NCBI RefSeq assembly: GCF_023806565.1
Contig: NZ_JAMTDV010000138.1
Span: 1-59,126, forward strand
DNA: 59,126 nt
Direction: 5' to 3'
Origin: Accumulibacter sp.
Lineage (GTDB): Bacteria; Pseudomonadota; Gammaproteobacteria; Burkholderiales; Rhodocyclaceae
Shown here: positions 26,875 to 36,703 of the stretch, in pieces
Position numbering within the stretch: the first letter of the stretch is position 1
Layout of the letters: every line of letters starts with the position of its first letter
The notes under the pieces: generated by a model
What the model saw: the letters and a program-made list of their open reading frames with translations, nothing else
What the model was told of the DNA's origin: nothing
Databases searched by the model: none
Position numbers and translations under genes: made by a program

Positions 26875-28086
26875 TCAAGACCCGGGCGCGTCTTCCGCTC
26901 CGCCCCTTGACGCCGTCGCAGGGCGAGAACGCGCGATCGTGGCGCCGGTAAGCGTTGGGTAGACGAGAATCGACAGCAAGGCCGCGGCGACCAACGCCTG
27001 CGCGACATCCACATTCATTTTCTGCGTGCTCTTGCCGATCTCGGTGATTACGATGACGAGGCCGACCGATGCGACGGAGGAGGCGAACGCGAACGGCAAG
27101 CGCTCCCGGGGCGGCAGCTCGTTCCGGAACAGCAGGGTCGGCAGACCGCGCACGAGCAGCAGCAGCAAGAGGAACGTGGGCACCAGGACCATCGTGTCGG
27201 TGCTGCGAAGCAGTGCGCCGGCGTCGAAGCGGAGGCCCGTCCCCACGAAGAAGAAAGGCACCAGCCAGCCGAAGACCACCGCCTCCAGCTTCATCCGGAA
27301 AGCTTCGCAATCCTCGCCCCGCGTCGCCACGCCCACAGCCATGCCTGCGGCGAACGCCCCCAGGATCCCTTCGAATCCCCACGTCTCGGAAAGGACGAAG
27401 AACGCCGCCACCAGGAGCAGCGACATCCGAACCGGCGTCTGCGAGCTGGACCTCAGCGTGCGTCCGAGCCATTCCAGCAGCCGTGGCGCGCGTGCCTGCG
27501 CGCCAACGAACGCCACTGCCAGAACCACGGCGAGGAAGGCGAGCAACAGCGTGAATTCCTGCCATGTGCTGTAGGCGGTGGACAGCGCCAGCGAGACGCC
27601 GACGATCGGTGCCAACTCCCCGATGGCCCCCTGGGCAAGGAATATCCGGCCGAAGGCGGACTCGACCACGCCTGCGTCCCGCAGCACCGGGATCATCACC
27701 CCGAGGTTCGTGGTGGTGAGGGCGAGCACCACCATCATCGGGGCATGCACCGACGGCACGGCGTGCAGCACGCCGACCACGACGAAAGCGACCGCTGCCG
27801 AGGCAACCCAGCCCACCAGCGCGAGGGTGAGCGGCCGCCCGGCAATCGTGCGGAAGTCGATCTCGGTGCCCGCCATGAACAGCATCGCCCCCAGTCCGAC
27901 CTTCTGCATCAGATCCAGGAATTCCCCTGTCTGGACCCAGCCCAGCGCATGCGGGCCGACCACCGCGCCCAGCACCACCTCGAGGACGACGACGGGAATG
28001 CGAACACCGACCGGCAGTTCGGCGAGCAGGGGCGCGGTCACGGCGATGGCCATGACCGCGAGGATCGGATGTTGAAGACTCACCAT
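26875..28086 (-). CDS. CPA2-family cation:proton antiporter without RCK domain
   Basis: Predicted inner-membrane Na+ or K+/H+ antiporter of 403 residues with about twelve hydrophobic segments. Family signatures include MLFMAGTEIDFRTI, TTTNLGVMIPVLRDAG and an FFFVGTGLRFD segment. Unlike the antiporter at 3852-5594 it ends soon after the membrane part, with no nucleotide-binding RCK domain, so it should not be nucleotide-gated. It is preceded by the sulfatase gene on the same strand with 235 bases and a strong hairpin between them. Confidence 0.85.
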   Translation of the reverse strand: MVSLQHPILAVMAIAVTAPLLAELPVGVRIPVVVLEVVLGAVVGPHALGWVQTGEFLDLMQKVGLGAMLFMAGTEIDFRTIAGRPLTLALVGWVASAAVAFVVVGVLHAVPSVHAPMMVVLALTTTNLGVMIPVLRDAGVVESAFGRIFLAQGAIGELAPIVGVSLALSTAYSTWQEFTLLLAFLAVVLAVAFVGAQARAPRLLEWLGRTLRSSSQTPVRMSLLLVAAFFVLSETWGFEGILGAFAAGMAVGVATRGEDCEAFRMKLEAVVFGWLVPFFFVGTGLRFDAGALLRSTDTMVLVPTFLLLLLLVRGLPTLLFRNELPPRERLPFAFASSVASVGLVIVITEIGKSTQKMNVDVAQALVAAALLSILVYPTLTGATIARSRPATASRGGAEDAPGS

Positions 28087-28265
28087 GTCGATTCCGTTGT
28101 TGCGGCCATGTACGCCAGGATATCGCCTGTTCCGACGTGGATCATGATTTCACTTCGGCTGCCATTCGGCCCTTGCGGATCGCGGCCATGAAGGAGAGGT
28201 AGTATGAGGACCTGCCGCCAGCGCGCTCCACCCGCTTCGGAAAGTCGCTGCGCGGTCGCCACATC

Positions 28266-28296
28266 CGACGGGGACGCGAAGACCGCGTCCCCGTCG
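28266..28296. terminator. 13-bp perfect hairpin after the sulfatase gene
   Basis: The arms CGACGGGGACGCG and CGCGTCCCCGTCG flank a 5-base loop, 25 bases past the sulfatase stop on the minus strand. It lacks a T-run but is by far the strongest stem in the gap, so termination or 3' protection is likely. The rest of 28087-28321 shows no gene. Confidence 0.6.
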
Positions 28297-28321
28297 ATTC
28301 GCGCGTGCCAGAAACTTGAGA

Positions 28322-30016
28322 TCAGCCGCCGCTCGCCTTGACCTTGACATCTCTGCCGCCCGACATCGCGGGCACCGGATTCTCGGGATTCTTGAGATTC
28401 GGCACGAGGTCGTTCGAGTCGCCGCCGGGGAAGCGCTTGATGTTCGGATACTTGATGATCGACTTGTTGAAGTCGATCATGGCGAGGTACGCCAGCGACA
28501 GGACCCAACCGTTGTCCTCGCCGGACCACTTGCCGGGCGAGTTCGTCGGCATGCGCGTAGCCATGGCGCCATTGAAGAGCATGTCGTACTTCTCGTATGG
28601 ATCCATCGTGAGGTTGTACACCGCCCCCTGCGCGCCGAGATTCTGCTCGGAGCCAAGCCATGTGTCCTTGGCCGTATAGAGATACTTCCAGGCGATCTTG
28701 AGGTCCGGGTTGGCCGGATCGTCGCCCATGTCGACCCGCACGCCCATGAACTGCTCGCCGTCGATGTAAACCCAGGTATTGCGCGCGGAGTGTTGCGCCT
28801 TGCCCAGAATCCACGCGCTGTTGTCGATGCTGTCGAAGTAGATCTGCTTGCCGGCGTTGTCCCTCATCTCACCGGTCGGTGGCGGCGCCTTCAGCCCCGC
28901 CATCGTCGCCAGCGTCGCCCAGCAGTCGATGTGCGACATCATCTCGTTGAGCGCAGCACCCGCCGGGATCTTGCCAGGCCACCACATCACTGCCGGCACG
29001 CGCCAGCCGGCCTCGAACGCCGAGCCCTTGTCGCCGCGGAACGGGGTGGTGCCGGCGTCGGGGTAGGCGTCCTGCCAGGCGCCGTTGTCGGCGGTGAGAA
29101 CGACGATGGTGTTCGGCGCTTCGGCGCGGATCGCGTCCATGATGCGGCCAATGTTGGAATCGAGTTCGAGCATCGCATCCGAGTACCGGCCGAGCTTCGA
29201 CTTGCCGACGAAGGCCTTGGCCGGACTGTTCGGGTTGTGCATCTTCATGAAGTTGATGTCCATGAAGAAGGGCTTGCTATCGTTGGCATGCTTCTTGATG
29301 TACTCGACGGCCGAATCTGCCTGGCGGACGTCGAATTCGGCGAGGTGGTCCCAGCTGAACTCGGCGACCCTCTTGGCTGGCTGGCCGGCTACGCCTTCCC
29401 ACTCATACATGTTGACGGCTTTGAAATATTCCTCGGCGTACTTCTTGTTGTACGAAGGGAACCACGGGTGGAAGGCGTTGCTGGTGTCGCTGTAGGTGTA
29501 GACGCCCGGATAATAGGCGCCGAAGTGCTTCATTTCGTCGAAGCCGTGCTCGGTCGGGTAGAACTGCGGCTGGTCACCCAAATGCCACTTGCCAGAAAAA
29601 TAGGTGCCGTAGCCGTTCTTCTTGAAAAATTCAGCAATGGTCGGTGTCTCTTTGCGCAGACCGTTCTCGTCGCCTGGCACTACCACTACCGACATCGCCG
29701 AGCGGATCGGGATGCGTCCAGTCATCAACGACGCGCGCCCGGCCGTGCAACTCGCCTGCCCATACCAGTTCGTGAAGTAAGTGCCTTCCTTCGCGAGGCG
29801 GTCGATGTTGGGCGTCGGATGGCCCAGCCCGGCACCCCCGCCGCTGATGTATCCTCAATCGGCCCAGCCCGTGTCGTCGGTCATCAGCACGACGATGTTC
29901 GGTTTGTCTGCCGCCTGCGCGGCGCCGATCCCCCCGGTCGCCGCCACCGCCGTGGCCAGAAGCGCGGATCGCGCCATGGCGCCGAATCCGCGCGGACTTT
30001 CTCCAGTATTGCTCAT
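28322..30016 (-). pseudogene. Arylsulfatase with in-frame TGA at codon 54
   Basis: Reads as a 564-codon exported sulfatase starting at the ATG at 30016 (GGGGAGAAG site), with an N-terminal signal ending near AAQAA. The catalytic formylglycine Cys is codon 90 (ASCTAGRAS), and NIVVLMTDDTGW and DAYPDAGTTPFRGDKGSAFEAG are sulfatase signatures. A TGA at 29857-29855 interrupts the frame between GWAD and GYISGGG; the frame is intact on both sides. Re-initiation near codon 97 would miss the catalytic Cys, so the gene is probably inactive unless read through. It ends at 28322 and sits directly before the maturase gene. Confidence 0.85.
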
Positions 30017-30062
30017 GTGCTTCTCCCCTCGCAAATGAGTTGATTCATACTTCCCCTGTCAA

Positions 30063-31400
30063 TCACCGCACGGCGCCGGCCCCGATGGTTGGTTCCGCAG
30101 CCGGCGCCGCCGTGATCTTCGCCGCGAGGGCGTCCGCGCCGCGCCGTGCGTGAGCAAAGAACCGCTTGAATCCCGCGCACAGGTAGTTGAGTCCCGGCTC
30201 CCCATGGGGATCACGCAGCAGGCGGTTCTTCGGGCACTCGCCCCAGCAGTCCTTGAGATACGCGCATTCGCGGCAGTAGCGTGGCAGAGTTTCGGACTTG
30301 GCGTACCCGAACTTCACCTGCTCCGGATCGAATACCATGTCGCCGAGCGACCTTGCATTCACGTTGCCCCGTCGAAACTCGGGATAGACTTAGTGATCGC
30401 AGGCGTAGACGCTGCCGTCGTGCTCGATTGCGACGTTCTTGCCGCAGTTCTCCGCGTGTACGCACACCTGCGAAGGCCGGCCCATGCGCTGCACCACCAG
30501 GGTCTCGCAGAAGGCCACGAGGACCTTGCCGAGATCGCGGCTCAGCCACTCGTCCCAGACCTTGCAGAGAAAATAGCCATATTCCTCCGCGTCAACCGAC
30601 CACGGCGTGACCACCGAGAGCGGATGTCCGGGCTTGCTACGTGGACTCCCGAGCATGGGCATGTCCGCCGGACTCCCGCTTCCGGGCGCGCTGGTCTCGA
30701 AGTTGCGCGGTTCGACGATCGGAATGAACTGCAGGTAGGTTGAACCCACCTCGCGCCGCAAGAACCGGTAGACATCCAGCGGGCGCGAGGCGTTATGGCG
30801 ATGCACGCAGGTCAGGGTGTTGAACGGCACGCCGTGGCGCTTCAGGTGTTCGAGCCCGCGCATCACTTCGTCCCACGAAGGCTGCCCCCGCTTGGTGGGA
30901 CGCATCGCGTCGTGAACGTCCTTTGGGCCGTCGATGGACAGTCCGACGAGGAAGCGGTGCCGCTTCAGGAATTGGGCCCAGTCCTCGTCGAGCAGGGTTC
31001 CATTGGTCTGCAGGTCGTTCTCGATGCGCTGGCCCGGCTTGGCGTAGCGGCGCTGGAGCGCGACCACTCGCTCGAAGAAGCCGAGCCCGAGTAGCGTTGG
31101 TTCCCCGCCCTGCCAGGAGAACACGACCTCGGATCCGGTTACACTGGTGATGTAGTCGCGGACGAAGCGTTCGAGTATCTCGTCACGCATGTGGCCAAGC
31201 CCAAGGCCGCCGTCGAGTCTTTCCTTGCTGAGGTAAAAGCAGTAGCTGCAGTCGAGATTGCAAGCGGAGCCCGCCGGCTTGGCCATGACGTGGAAGCGCC
31301 GAATTGCGCGATCCCCCAGCCTCTGCGGCACGGAATACCTGTCCAGCTCGACGGCTGCGTCGTCCATCGAAATGCCCATTCCTGTTTGATTTTTCTTCAC
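30063..31400 (-). pseudogene. Anaerobic sulfatase-maturing radical SAM enzyme with in-frame TAA at codon 337
   Basis: Maturase that would convert the sulfatase active-site Cys to formylglycine. It has the radical SAM cluster CNLDCSYC, an FSWQGGEPTLLG segment, and C-terminal SPASM cysteines (CVHAENCG and CRECAYLKDCWGECP). A TAA at 30392-30390 stops translation after VYACDH. The same frame continues with VYPEFRRGNV, and family members read CDHYVYPE there, so TAC or TAT to TAA is the simplest change. The truncated protein lacks the last auxiliary-cluster cysteines. The start is uncertain (GTG at 31400 or ATG at 31367). Confidence 0.85.
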
Positions 31401-31463
31401 GTGGCTTTGGAGGGAATTACCCGTTCCCGTATTATTTTCATTTTAACGGTTCGCTCCTATATA

Positions 31464-31486
31464 TGTGCACACGTACGTCACGTACG
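31464..31486. promoter_or_regulatory. Adjacent palindromes TGTGCACA and CGTACGTcACGTACG
   Basis: They lie in the AT-richer divergent region between the maturase and sensor-kinase genes (31401-31529). A paired palindrome in this position is a plausible binding site for the response regulator encoded at 33459-34073; that is inference. Confidence 0.45.
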
Positions 31487-31529
31487 CGGCGGTGTCCGTC
31501 GACCTTGGGGTCCGAACAGGACCATCGTC

Positions 31530-33454
31530 TTGCCGGTGATTCCGCCGATCGTGCGCCGCTACCGTCCTCGCCGTGCCGCCGTCGCAGTCGTCCGGCTGTC
31601 GGAGCTCGCAACTCTGCTCGTGCCGTTGGCCGCCGTGGGAGGTGGCGAGCCGTACCATGTTCTCGTCCTGCATTCGTTCCGGACAGCACTTCCCATGAAC
31701 GCGAACTTCATGGCGGGCATTTCGAAGGGCTTGGCGTCGACCACGTCGGCAGCGGTGGAGATCGACAGCGAGAGCCTCGACCTCTCGCGCTTCGACGACA
31801 AGATCTACGTCGACAAGCTGAAGGAGATCTTCCGGCTCAAGTACCGTTAGCGCCGGCCGGATCTGATCATTCCCACCGATACGCCGGCTCCTCGCTTCCT
31901 CCTCGAGCATGGCAAGGACCTGTTTCCGGGCTTGCCTATCGTCTTCTGCGCGGCGGATACCGAGTACGTCGCAGGTCGCTCATTGCCGTCCAACGTCACC
32001 GGCGTGGACGCGAAGCGGGACTTCGCACGGACATTGGAAGTGATGCAGACGATCGATCCAGACTTGCGGCACGTCACGCTGGTTGTCGGCGCCGGGAGCA
32101 TGGACCGAGCGTGGGAGGCGTACGCGCAGTCCGAGCTGCAGACTCACTCGTCCAAGGTCGAATTCACGTGGCTGCGAGGATTGCCGCTGCCGGAACTTAC
32201 CCGCGCGGTCGGCTCCCTGCCACCTGGATCGGCGGTGTTGTACCTCGTCCAGTTCGCCGACATGTACGGCACGCCTTACGTTCCGCGGGCGGTGGCGGCC
32301 GCCGTTTCGGAAGCGGCTTCAGCTCCGGTCTACGGGACCTGGGACACGCTGATCGGCAGCGGAATCACCGGCGGCTGGCTCGCGACCATGGAGGAGGCCA
32401 GCATCGTGGCCGGATCGATCGCCGCGCGCGTTCTGACGGGGAGCGCGCCCTCGACCATTCGTCCACAGCCTTGGCCAAGCCATCTTCGACGGCAGGCAAC
32501 TCGCGCGGTGGAGGATCTCCGAACGACGGTTGCCCGAAGGCAGCCGCGTTCTCTACTCTGAACATTCGCTGTGGAAGGAGCACCGGGGAGCGATCGTCAT
32601 GATCGTGCTCGTCATCGGCTTGCAGGCGGCGTTGATCATCGCTTTGCTCACCAGTCGGAGGCGGCTGCGCCGTGCGCAGTGTTCATTACAGCAGGAACTC
32701 GAACAGCGCGCCCGTGCCGAGAGCTTGTCCAATGTACTGCGCGCGCCTCGCCAACTTGAGCAAACAAGGTGCCCTCGGCGCGCTCGCTACCGGCATCGCG
32801 CACGAGGTCAACCAGCCACTCGTGGCGATCAAGAATTATGCCCGAGCCGCGAAACGATATGCAGAGGGGGAGAGTCCTGACGGTTCAAAGCTCGTCGAAC
32901 TGATTGCGGAGATGGAGGCGGAAGCGAATCGGGCGGGGGTAATCATTCAGAAGATTCGCGCGCTCCTGCGCACGGGCCAGGTGCACGCCGAGCGTTGTTC
33001 CCTGAGCACGGTCGTGCGCGACGTGCTGCGCGAGTTGACCGCAAAAATGCCGGCCGACCGAACCCGAGTCTCGATGAAGATCGAGGTTGATGTACCGCCG
33101 GTTCTCGCCGACCCCCTTCAGCTGCAACTGGTCGTCGCGAACCTGCTGCGTAACGCTTTGGAGAGCGTCGAGTTCGCTCCGGCCGGAGACGCGAAGAGGG
33201 TTACCATCTCCGCGCGGGCTACCGATGACGGCGAGGTCGAGCTTTCCGTTGCGGACACCGGGGCCGGCGCCCCTGTCGACGCGATCGAGGAGCTTTTCGC
33301 CCCGCTTTTCTCCACCAAGGCGAGTGGCATGGGCATGGGGCTGGCGGTTTCCAGAACTATCGTCGAAGCCCATGGCGGCCGGATCTGGTGTGTGCCGAAT
33401 CCGAGTGGTGGCGCGACCTTTCTCTTCACGCTTCCCGTCGCTGGTGGGGCATGA
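31530..33454 (+). pseudogene. Sensor histidine kinase with periplasmic binding domain, one nonsense codon and two frameshifts
   Basis: Reconstructs as a hybrid of an ABC_sub_bind-like periplasmic domain, one membrane segment (IVMIVLVIGLQAALIIALL) and a PAS-less HisKA-HATPase kinase. The H-box is ATGIAHEVNQPLVAI and the G-box region MGMGLAVSRTIVEAHGG. The frame is broken by TAG at 31848-31850 (about codon 107, after LKYR, followed by RRPDLIIPTD). Another shift lies near 32470 and a third break near 32735-32745, where the frame must advance again to reach RLANLSKQGALGAL. The start is taken as the TTG at 31530 after AGGA. It pairs with the intact response regulator four bases downstream. Confidence 0.8.
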
Positions 33455-33458
33455 CGCC

Positions 33459-34073
33459 ATGTTCGACCCGACCGTCTTCATCATCGATGACGACAGGGGA
33501 GTGCGCAACTCCATCCGCGAGTTGGTCCTGTCGGTGGGGCTCGCAGCCGAGACGTTCGACTCGGCGCAGGCGTATCTCGATGCCTTCGACCCAGCCCGCC
33601 CCGGTTGCCTCGTGCTCGACGTTCGGATGGCCCGCATGAGCGGGCTCGCCCTGCAGGCACGACTCGTCGAGATGCAGGCGCGTATCCCGATCGTGTTCAT
33701 CAGCGGGCACGGCGATATCGGCATGGCCGTCGATGCAATCAAGAGGCGTGCGGTGGACTTCGTGCAGAAGCCCTATCAAGAGCAGAGGCTACTTGATGCA
33801 ATCAACGATGCCCTGGAGAAGGATCGTGCACAACGCGCAGCGCCGGGCTGCGCCAACTTACCCGAGGGGCCCGCGCGCGCGCTGGATGAACTGACGGAGC
33901 GCCAACGCGAGATCCTGGCGCTGGCCATCGAAGGCAGCTCCAGCAAGGTCATCGCCACAAAGCTCGGCATCAGCTATCGGACCGTCGAGCTTCATCGGAG
34001 CCGGCTGATCGAGAAACTTAACGTGCACTCGATTGCCGAGTTCGCTCGCCTCATGCGCACACCGCGCCGCTGA
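33459..34073 (+). CDS. FixJ/TtrR-type response regulator
   Basis: A 204-residue two-component regulator. The receiver domain has acidic residues at 10-12, phospho-acceptor Asp54 (CLVLDVRM) and the Lys in VQKPY. The LuxR-type HTH (about residues 140-200) has LTERQREILALAIEGSSSKVIATKLGISYRTVELHRSRL, read in parts. The ATG at 33459 follows the kinase stop by four bases, so the two were co-translated. The gene is intact although its kinase is not, so either it is on its way to decay or another kinase or phosphodonor now uses it. Confidence 0.92.
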   Translation: MFDPTVFIIDDDRGVRNSIRELVLSVGLAAETFDSAQAYLDAFDPARPGCLVLDVRMARMSGLALQARLVEMQARIPIVFISGHGDIGMAVDAIKRRAVDFVQKPYQEQRLLDAINDALEKDRAQRAAPGCANLPEGPARALDELTERQREILALAIEGSSSKVIATKLGISYRTVELHRSRLIEKLNVHSIAEFARLMRTPRR

Positions 34074-34343
34074 TCACCCACGTAGATGCCGTCCATGGCG
34101 CCGGGCAGGTCCGGCATCCCGGAGTCCTCTTTGCGCAGGCGATGGATGGCGAGGCAAGTGATTAGCTGGCGCAGCTTGACGTCAGGGATCTTGCTCTGAC
34201 CGACCTTGCGGGTGACGTCGAAGCGTTCCAGCCTGTCCCAGGCCACCGCAACGCGCCACCTCCCGGAAGACGATTCCGGCCCTGCGCTGGGAGTCCTGCC
34301 TTTCGCGTTGCGATGTGCGAGCGTGCCGCCTAGACCGTGACGT
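34074..34343. other. Gap with a possible gene fragment on the minus strand
   Basis: On the minus strand 34080-34260 reads as protein-like residues (SKIPDVKLRQLITCLAIHRLRKEDSG, then MPDLPGAMDGIYVGDQ, given in pieces) without a proper start or a continuous gene. It may be a remnant of a decayed gene or mobile element. I cannot name the parent family. Confidence 0.3.
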
Positions 34344-34787
34344 TCAGTGATGGACGAGCACCGGGATCTTCGCGTAGCTGAGCACCTTGTAGGTTTCACT
34401 TCCAAGGAACATGGCGGTGAGACCGTGGCGGCCACGCGATGCCATGAAGATCAGGTCGCAGCCTCCCTTGGTCGCGGTGTCGAGGATCGCCTGGGCGGGG
34501 GATTGCGAGATCGTGGCAATCTTGCTCACCTTGACGCCAGCCTTCTTGCACAGGTCGATGACGAAGCCAAGGCTGCGCTGGGCCTGCTGTTCGGTGAGCT
34601 TGGCAAACTTCTCGGGCTTGATCGCGCCGACTGGTGCGCCGTCATCGTAAAGATTCTCGGGGTACGGCTTCTTGACGAAGATTGTGGTGATACGTGCGCC
34701 AGATTCCTTGGCGAGTGCGACTGCCGCACGGGCGGCTTCCTTGGATAGATCGGAACCATCGGTAGGAACCAGAATGTGTGTATACAC
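34344..34787 (-). CDS. Universal stress protein (UspA family)
   Basis: Single-domain UspA protein of 147 residues. It begins VYTHILVPTDGSDLSKEA and has the ATP-binding G-x2-G-x9-G-[ST] region near the end (MASRGRHGLTAMFLGSETYKVL). The GTG at 34787 is used, after GGGGAAG; the upstream in-frame sequence to 34910 is not Usp-like. It stands alone, with no operon partner. Confidence 0.92.
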   Translation of the reverse strand: MYTHILVPTDGSDLSKEAARAAVALAKESGARITTIFVKKPYPENLYDDGAPVGAIKPEKFAKLTEQQAQRSLGFVIDLCKKAGVKVSKIATISQSPAQAILDTATKGGCDLIFMASRGRHGLTAMFLGSETYKVLSYAKIPVLVHH

Positions 34788-34876
34788 GGCGCTTCCCCCA
34801 TTGTTAGGTCCATCAATGATGCTGGCGCGGCTATGTTGATCCAAATTGGACGTTGGGGCAAGCACCCGGGTGACAG

Positions 34877-34901
34877 CACGCGGGTGGTCGGCACCCGCGT
34901 G
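34877..34901. promoter_or_regulatory. Inverted repeat CACGCGGGTG-GTCGG-CACCCGCGTG
   Basis: Perfect 10-bp arms with a 5-base loop, 90 bases upstream of the stress-protein GTG and 150 bases past the end of the dienelactone hydrolase gene. Without a T-run it could be an operator for the stress gene or the terminator of the upstream gene. Nothing else in 34788-35052 looks coding. Confidence 0.4.
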
Positions 34902-35052
34902 GTCAGACACCAGGAATGGTCGAGCTGTCGTGGACGTAGTTTTTTTCCTCTAGCCCCCTCGCTGGAATCGTGTTCGATTCGTGCAAAACGGCGGTCGCAA
35001 TACCGGGCCGAAGCACACGACCCTCGGTGTCGGACTGTCGTGCCTCGTCGCG

Positions 35053-35934
35053 TTACACGCCGTGCTTCCTGAACCACGCCAGCATCCGCTGCCAGCCATC
35101 TTCGGCGGCGTCTTTGCGATAACTCGGCCGGTAATCGGCATGAAAGGCATGCCCGGCATCGCCATACACCTGGAACTTCGACTCCTTGCTGGCGGGATCG
35201 CCCGAATCGGCGAGCGCCATGCGCATCTGGTCGACGGTTGCGAGCGGAATTGACGCGTCGGTTCCTCCGTAGAGTCCGAGCACCGGTGCGTACAACCTGC
35301 CGGCAAGGTCGATCGGATTCGTCGGGCTGAGCTCGCTGGGCTGGCCGACGAGTCGGCCATACCAGGCGACGCCGGCCTTGACCTGCCGATTGTGTGCCGC
35401 GTACAGCCAGACGATCCGACCTCCCCAGCAGAAACCGGTGATTCCCAAGCGTGCCGTGTCGCCACCGTGCGCCTGCGCCCAGGCGACACACGCGTCGAGG
35501 TCGGCCAGCACCTGCGTGTCCGGAACCTTGCTCACCACCTTGGCGAGCACTTCCTGAATGTCCTTGTATTGCCGTGGATCGCCCTGGCGCGCGTACAACT
35601 CGGGCGCGATCGCCAGGTAACCTTGCTTGGCCAGTCGCCGACAGACATCCTTGATGTAATCGTGGACGCCGAAAATTTCCTGAACGACGAGAACCACCGG
35701 CCAGCGGCGGCCACTGCCGGCGGGCTGCGCACGGTAGGCCGGGACCTCGCCATCGCCGGTAGGAATGCCGACCTCGCCGGCGTCCAGGCCGATGCTGTCG
35801 GTGTGGATGACGGTCTGCGCCGCTACCGGTTGCACGGCCAGCGCGAAACCGGCGCCGAGCGCGCCGACGATGAACCGGCGGCGACTGACCGGGACCGCCG
35901 GTACCAGATCGTCGAAATCGCTCTCGCTGTTCAT
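35053..35934 (-). CDS. Tat-exported dienelactone hydrolase family protein
   Basis: Predicted periplasmic alpha/beta hydrolase. A twin-arginine signal SRRRFI lies at residues 17-22. The hydrolase domain has nucleophile Cys169 (GFCWGG), an acidic residue in LYGGTDASIP, and His in GDAGHAFH. At 293 residues it equals a dienelactone hydrolase plus export signal. Many relatives act on unknown esters rather than dienelactones. It is divergent from the small ORF/AhpD-like pair, with a 70-base shared promoter region. Confidence 0.9.
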   Translation of the reverse strand: MNSESDFDDLVPAVPVSRRRFIVGALGAGFALAVQPVAAQTVIHTDSIGLDAGEVGIPTGDGEVPAYRAQPAGSGRRWPVVLVVQEIFGVHDYIKDVCRRLAKQGYLAIAPELYARQGDPRQYKDIQEVLAKVVSKVPDTQVLADLDACVAWAQAHGGDTARLGITGFCWGGRIVWLYAAHNRQVKAGVAWYGRLVGQPSELSPTNPIDLAGRLYAPVLGLYGGTDASIPLATVDQMRMALADSGDPASKESKFQVYGDAGHAFHADYRPSYRKDAAEDGWQRMLAWFRKHGV

Positions 35935-36004
35935 TGCTCACTCCTTTGACGAATCCCGTTTTGTGTATCATCGCACAATCAACCATCCGATCAGGGAGAA
36001 ACAG

Positions 36005-36121
36005 ATGATTTCACTCGCCAACGGCCACCCCGTTCTTCTGCAACCGGGTACGCGCGTGAATCCCGGAATGAGTGTTACCGGCAGCGCGTTGCCGCCGCTT
36101 GCCACCGTCGGCGAGGGGTGA
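36005..36121 (+). CDS. Small ORF of 38 codons coupled to the AhpD-like gene
   Basis: The ATG at 36005 follows AGGGAGAAACAG at ideal spacing, and the TGA lies three bases before the next gene's ATG. The 38-residue product (MISLANGHPVLLQPGTRV... ending ATVGEG) has no membrane segment. It could be a short functional protein or a leader peptide whose translation opens the next start. Sequence alone does not decide between them. Confidence 0.45.
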   Translation: MISLANGHPVLLQPGTRVNPGMSVTGSALPPLATVGEG

Positions 36122-36124
36122 GCC

Positions 36125-36703
36125 ATGGGCCGTGCGATCAGTCGATTCCCCGTCCCGCCGCTTGATCAACTCCCCGACGACGTTCGTCGCCGCATTCTCG
36201 AAGTGCAGGAGAAGGCCGGTTTTGTTCCCAACGTCTTCCTCACCCTCGCGTATCGCCCCGAAGAGTTCCGTGCCTTCTTTGCTTACCACGACGCGTTGAT
36301 GGAGAAGGAAAGTGGTTTGAGCAAGGCCGAGCGCGAGATGATCGTCGTCGCCACCAGCGGCGCAAATCAATGCCAGTACTGCGTCGTCGCGCATGGTGCA
36401 ATCCTGCGGGTGCGCGCCAGGAATCCGCTGATCGCCGATCAGGTGGCGGTCAACTATCGCAAGGCCGACCTCACGCCTCGCCAGCGCGCAATGCTCGACT
36501 TTGCCCTGAAGACTGCACTTCGTTCGGCGGAGATTGGCGACGCCGACTTCGCCGAACTCCGCCAACACGGCTTTTCGGACGACGACATATGGGACATTGG
36601 CGCGGTTACGGCGTTTTTCGCGATGTCCAACCGGTTGGCGAACCTGACTTCGATGCGACCGAACGACGAATTCTTTCTCCTGGGTCGCTTGCCCAAACCC
36701 TGA
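36125..36703 (+). CDS. AhpD-like peroxidase-related protein (carboxymuconolactone decarboxylase fold)
   Basis: A 192-residue helical protein with the CxxC...H redox motif Cys83-x-x-Cys86 and His90 (ANQCQYCVVAH), plus the uncharacterised peroxidase-related signature VPNVFLTLAYRPEEF. It is predicted to reduce peroxides or act in redox cycling. The GAGGGG site for its ATG lies inside the end of the 38-codon ORF. It probably shares the promoter region of the divergent dienelactone hydrolase gene. Confidence 0.9.
   Translation: MGRAISRFPVPPLDQLPDDVRRRILEVQEKAGFVPNVFLTLAYRPEEFRAFFAYHDALMEKESGLSKAEREMIVVATSGANQCQYCVVAHGAILRVRARNPLIADQVAVNYRKADLTPRQRAMLDFALKTALRSAEIGDADFAELRQHGFSDDDIWDIGAVTAFFAMSNRLANLTSMRPNDEFFLLGRLPKP

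Noticed and set aside
29855-29857. TGA in the sulfatase as selenocysteine
   Set aside because: It is not at the formylglycine position (codon 90), and neighbouring genes are interrupted by TAA and TAG, so decay is the simpler explanation.
28316-30043. 575-codon plus-strand frame opposite the sulfatase
   Set aside because: Val/Arg/Leu/Ala shadow. The minus strand has sulfatase motifs on both sides of the TGA.
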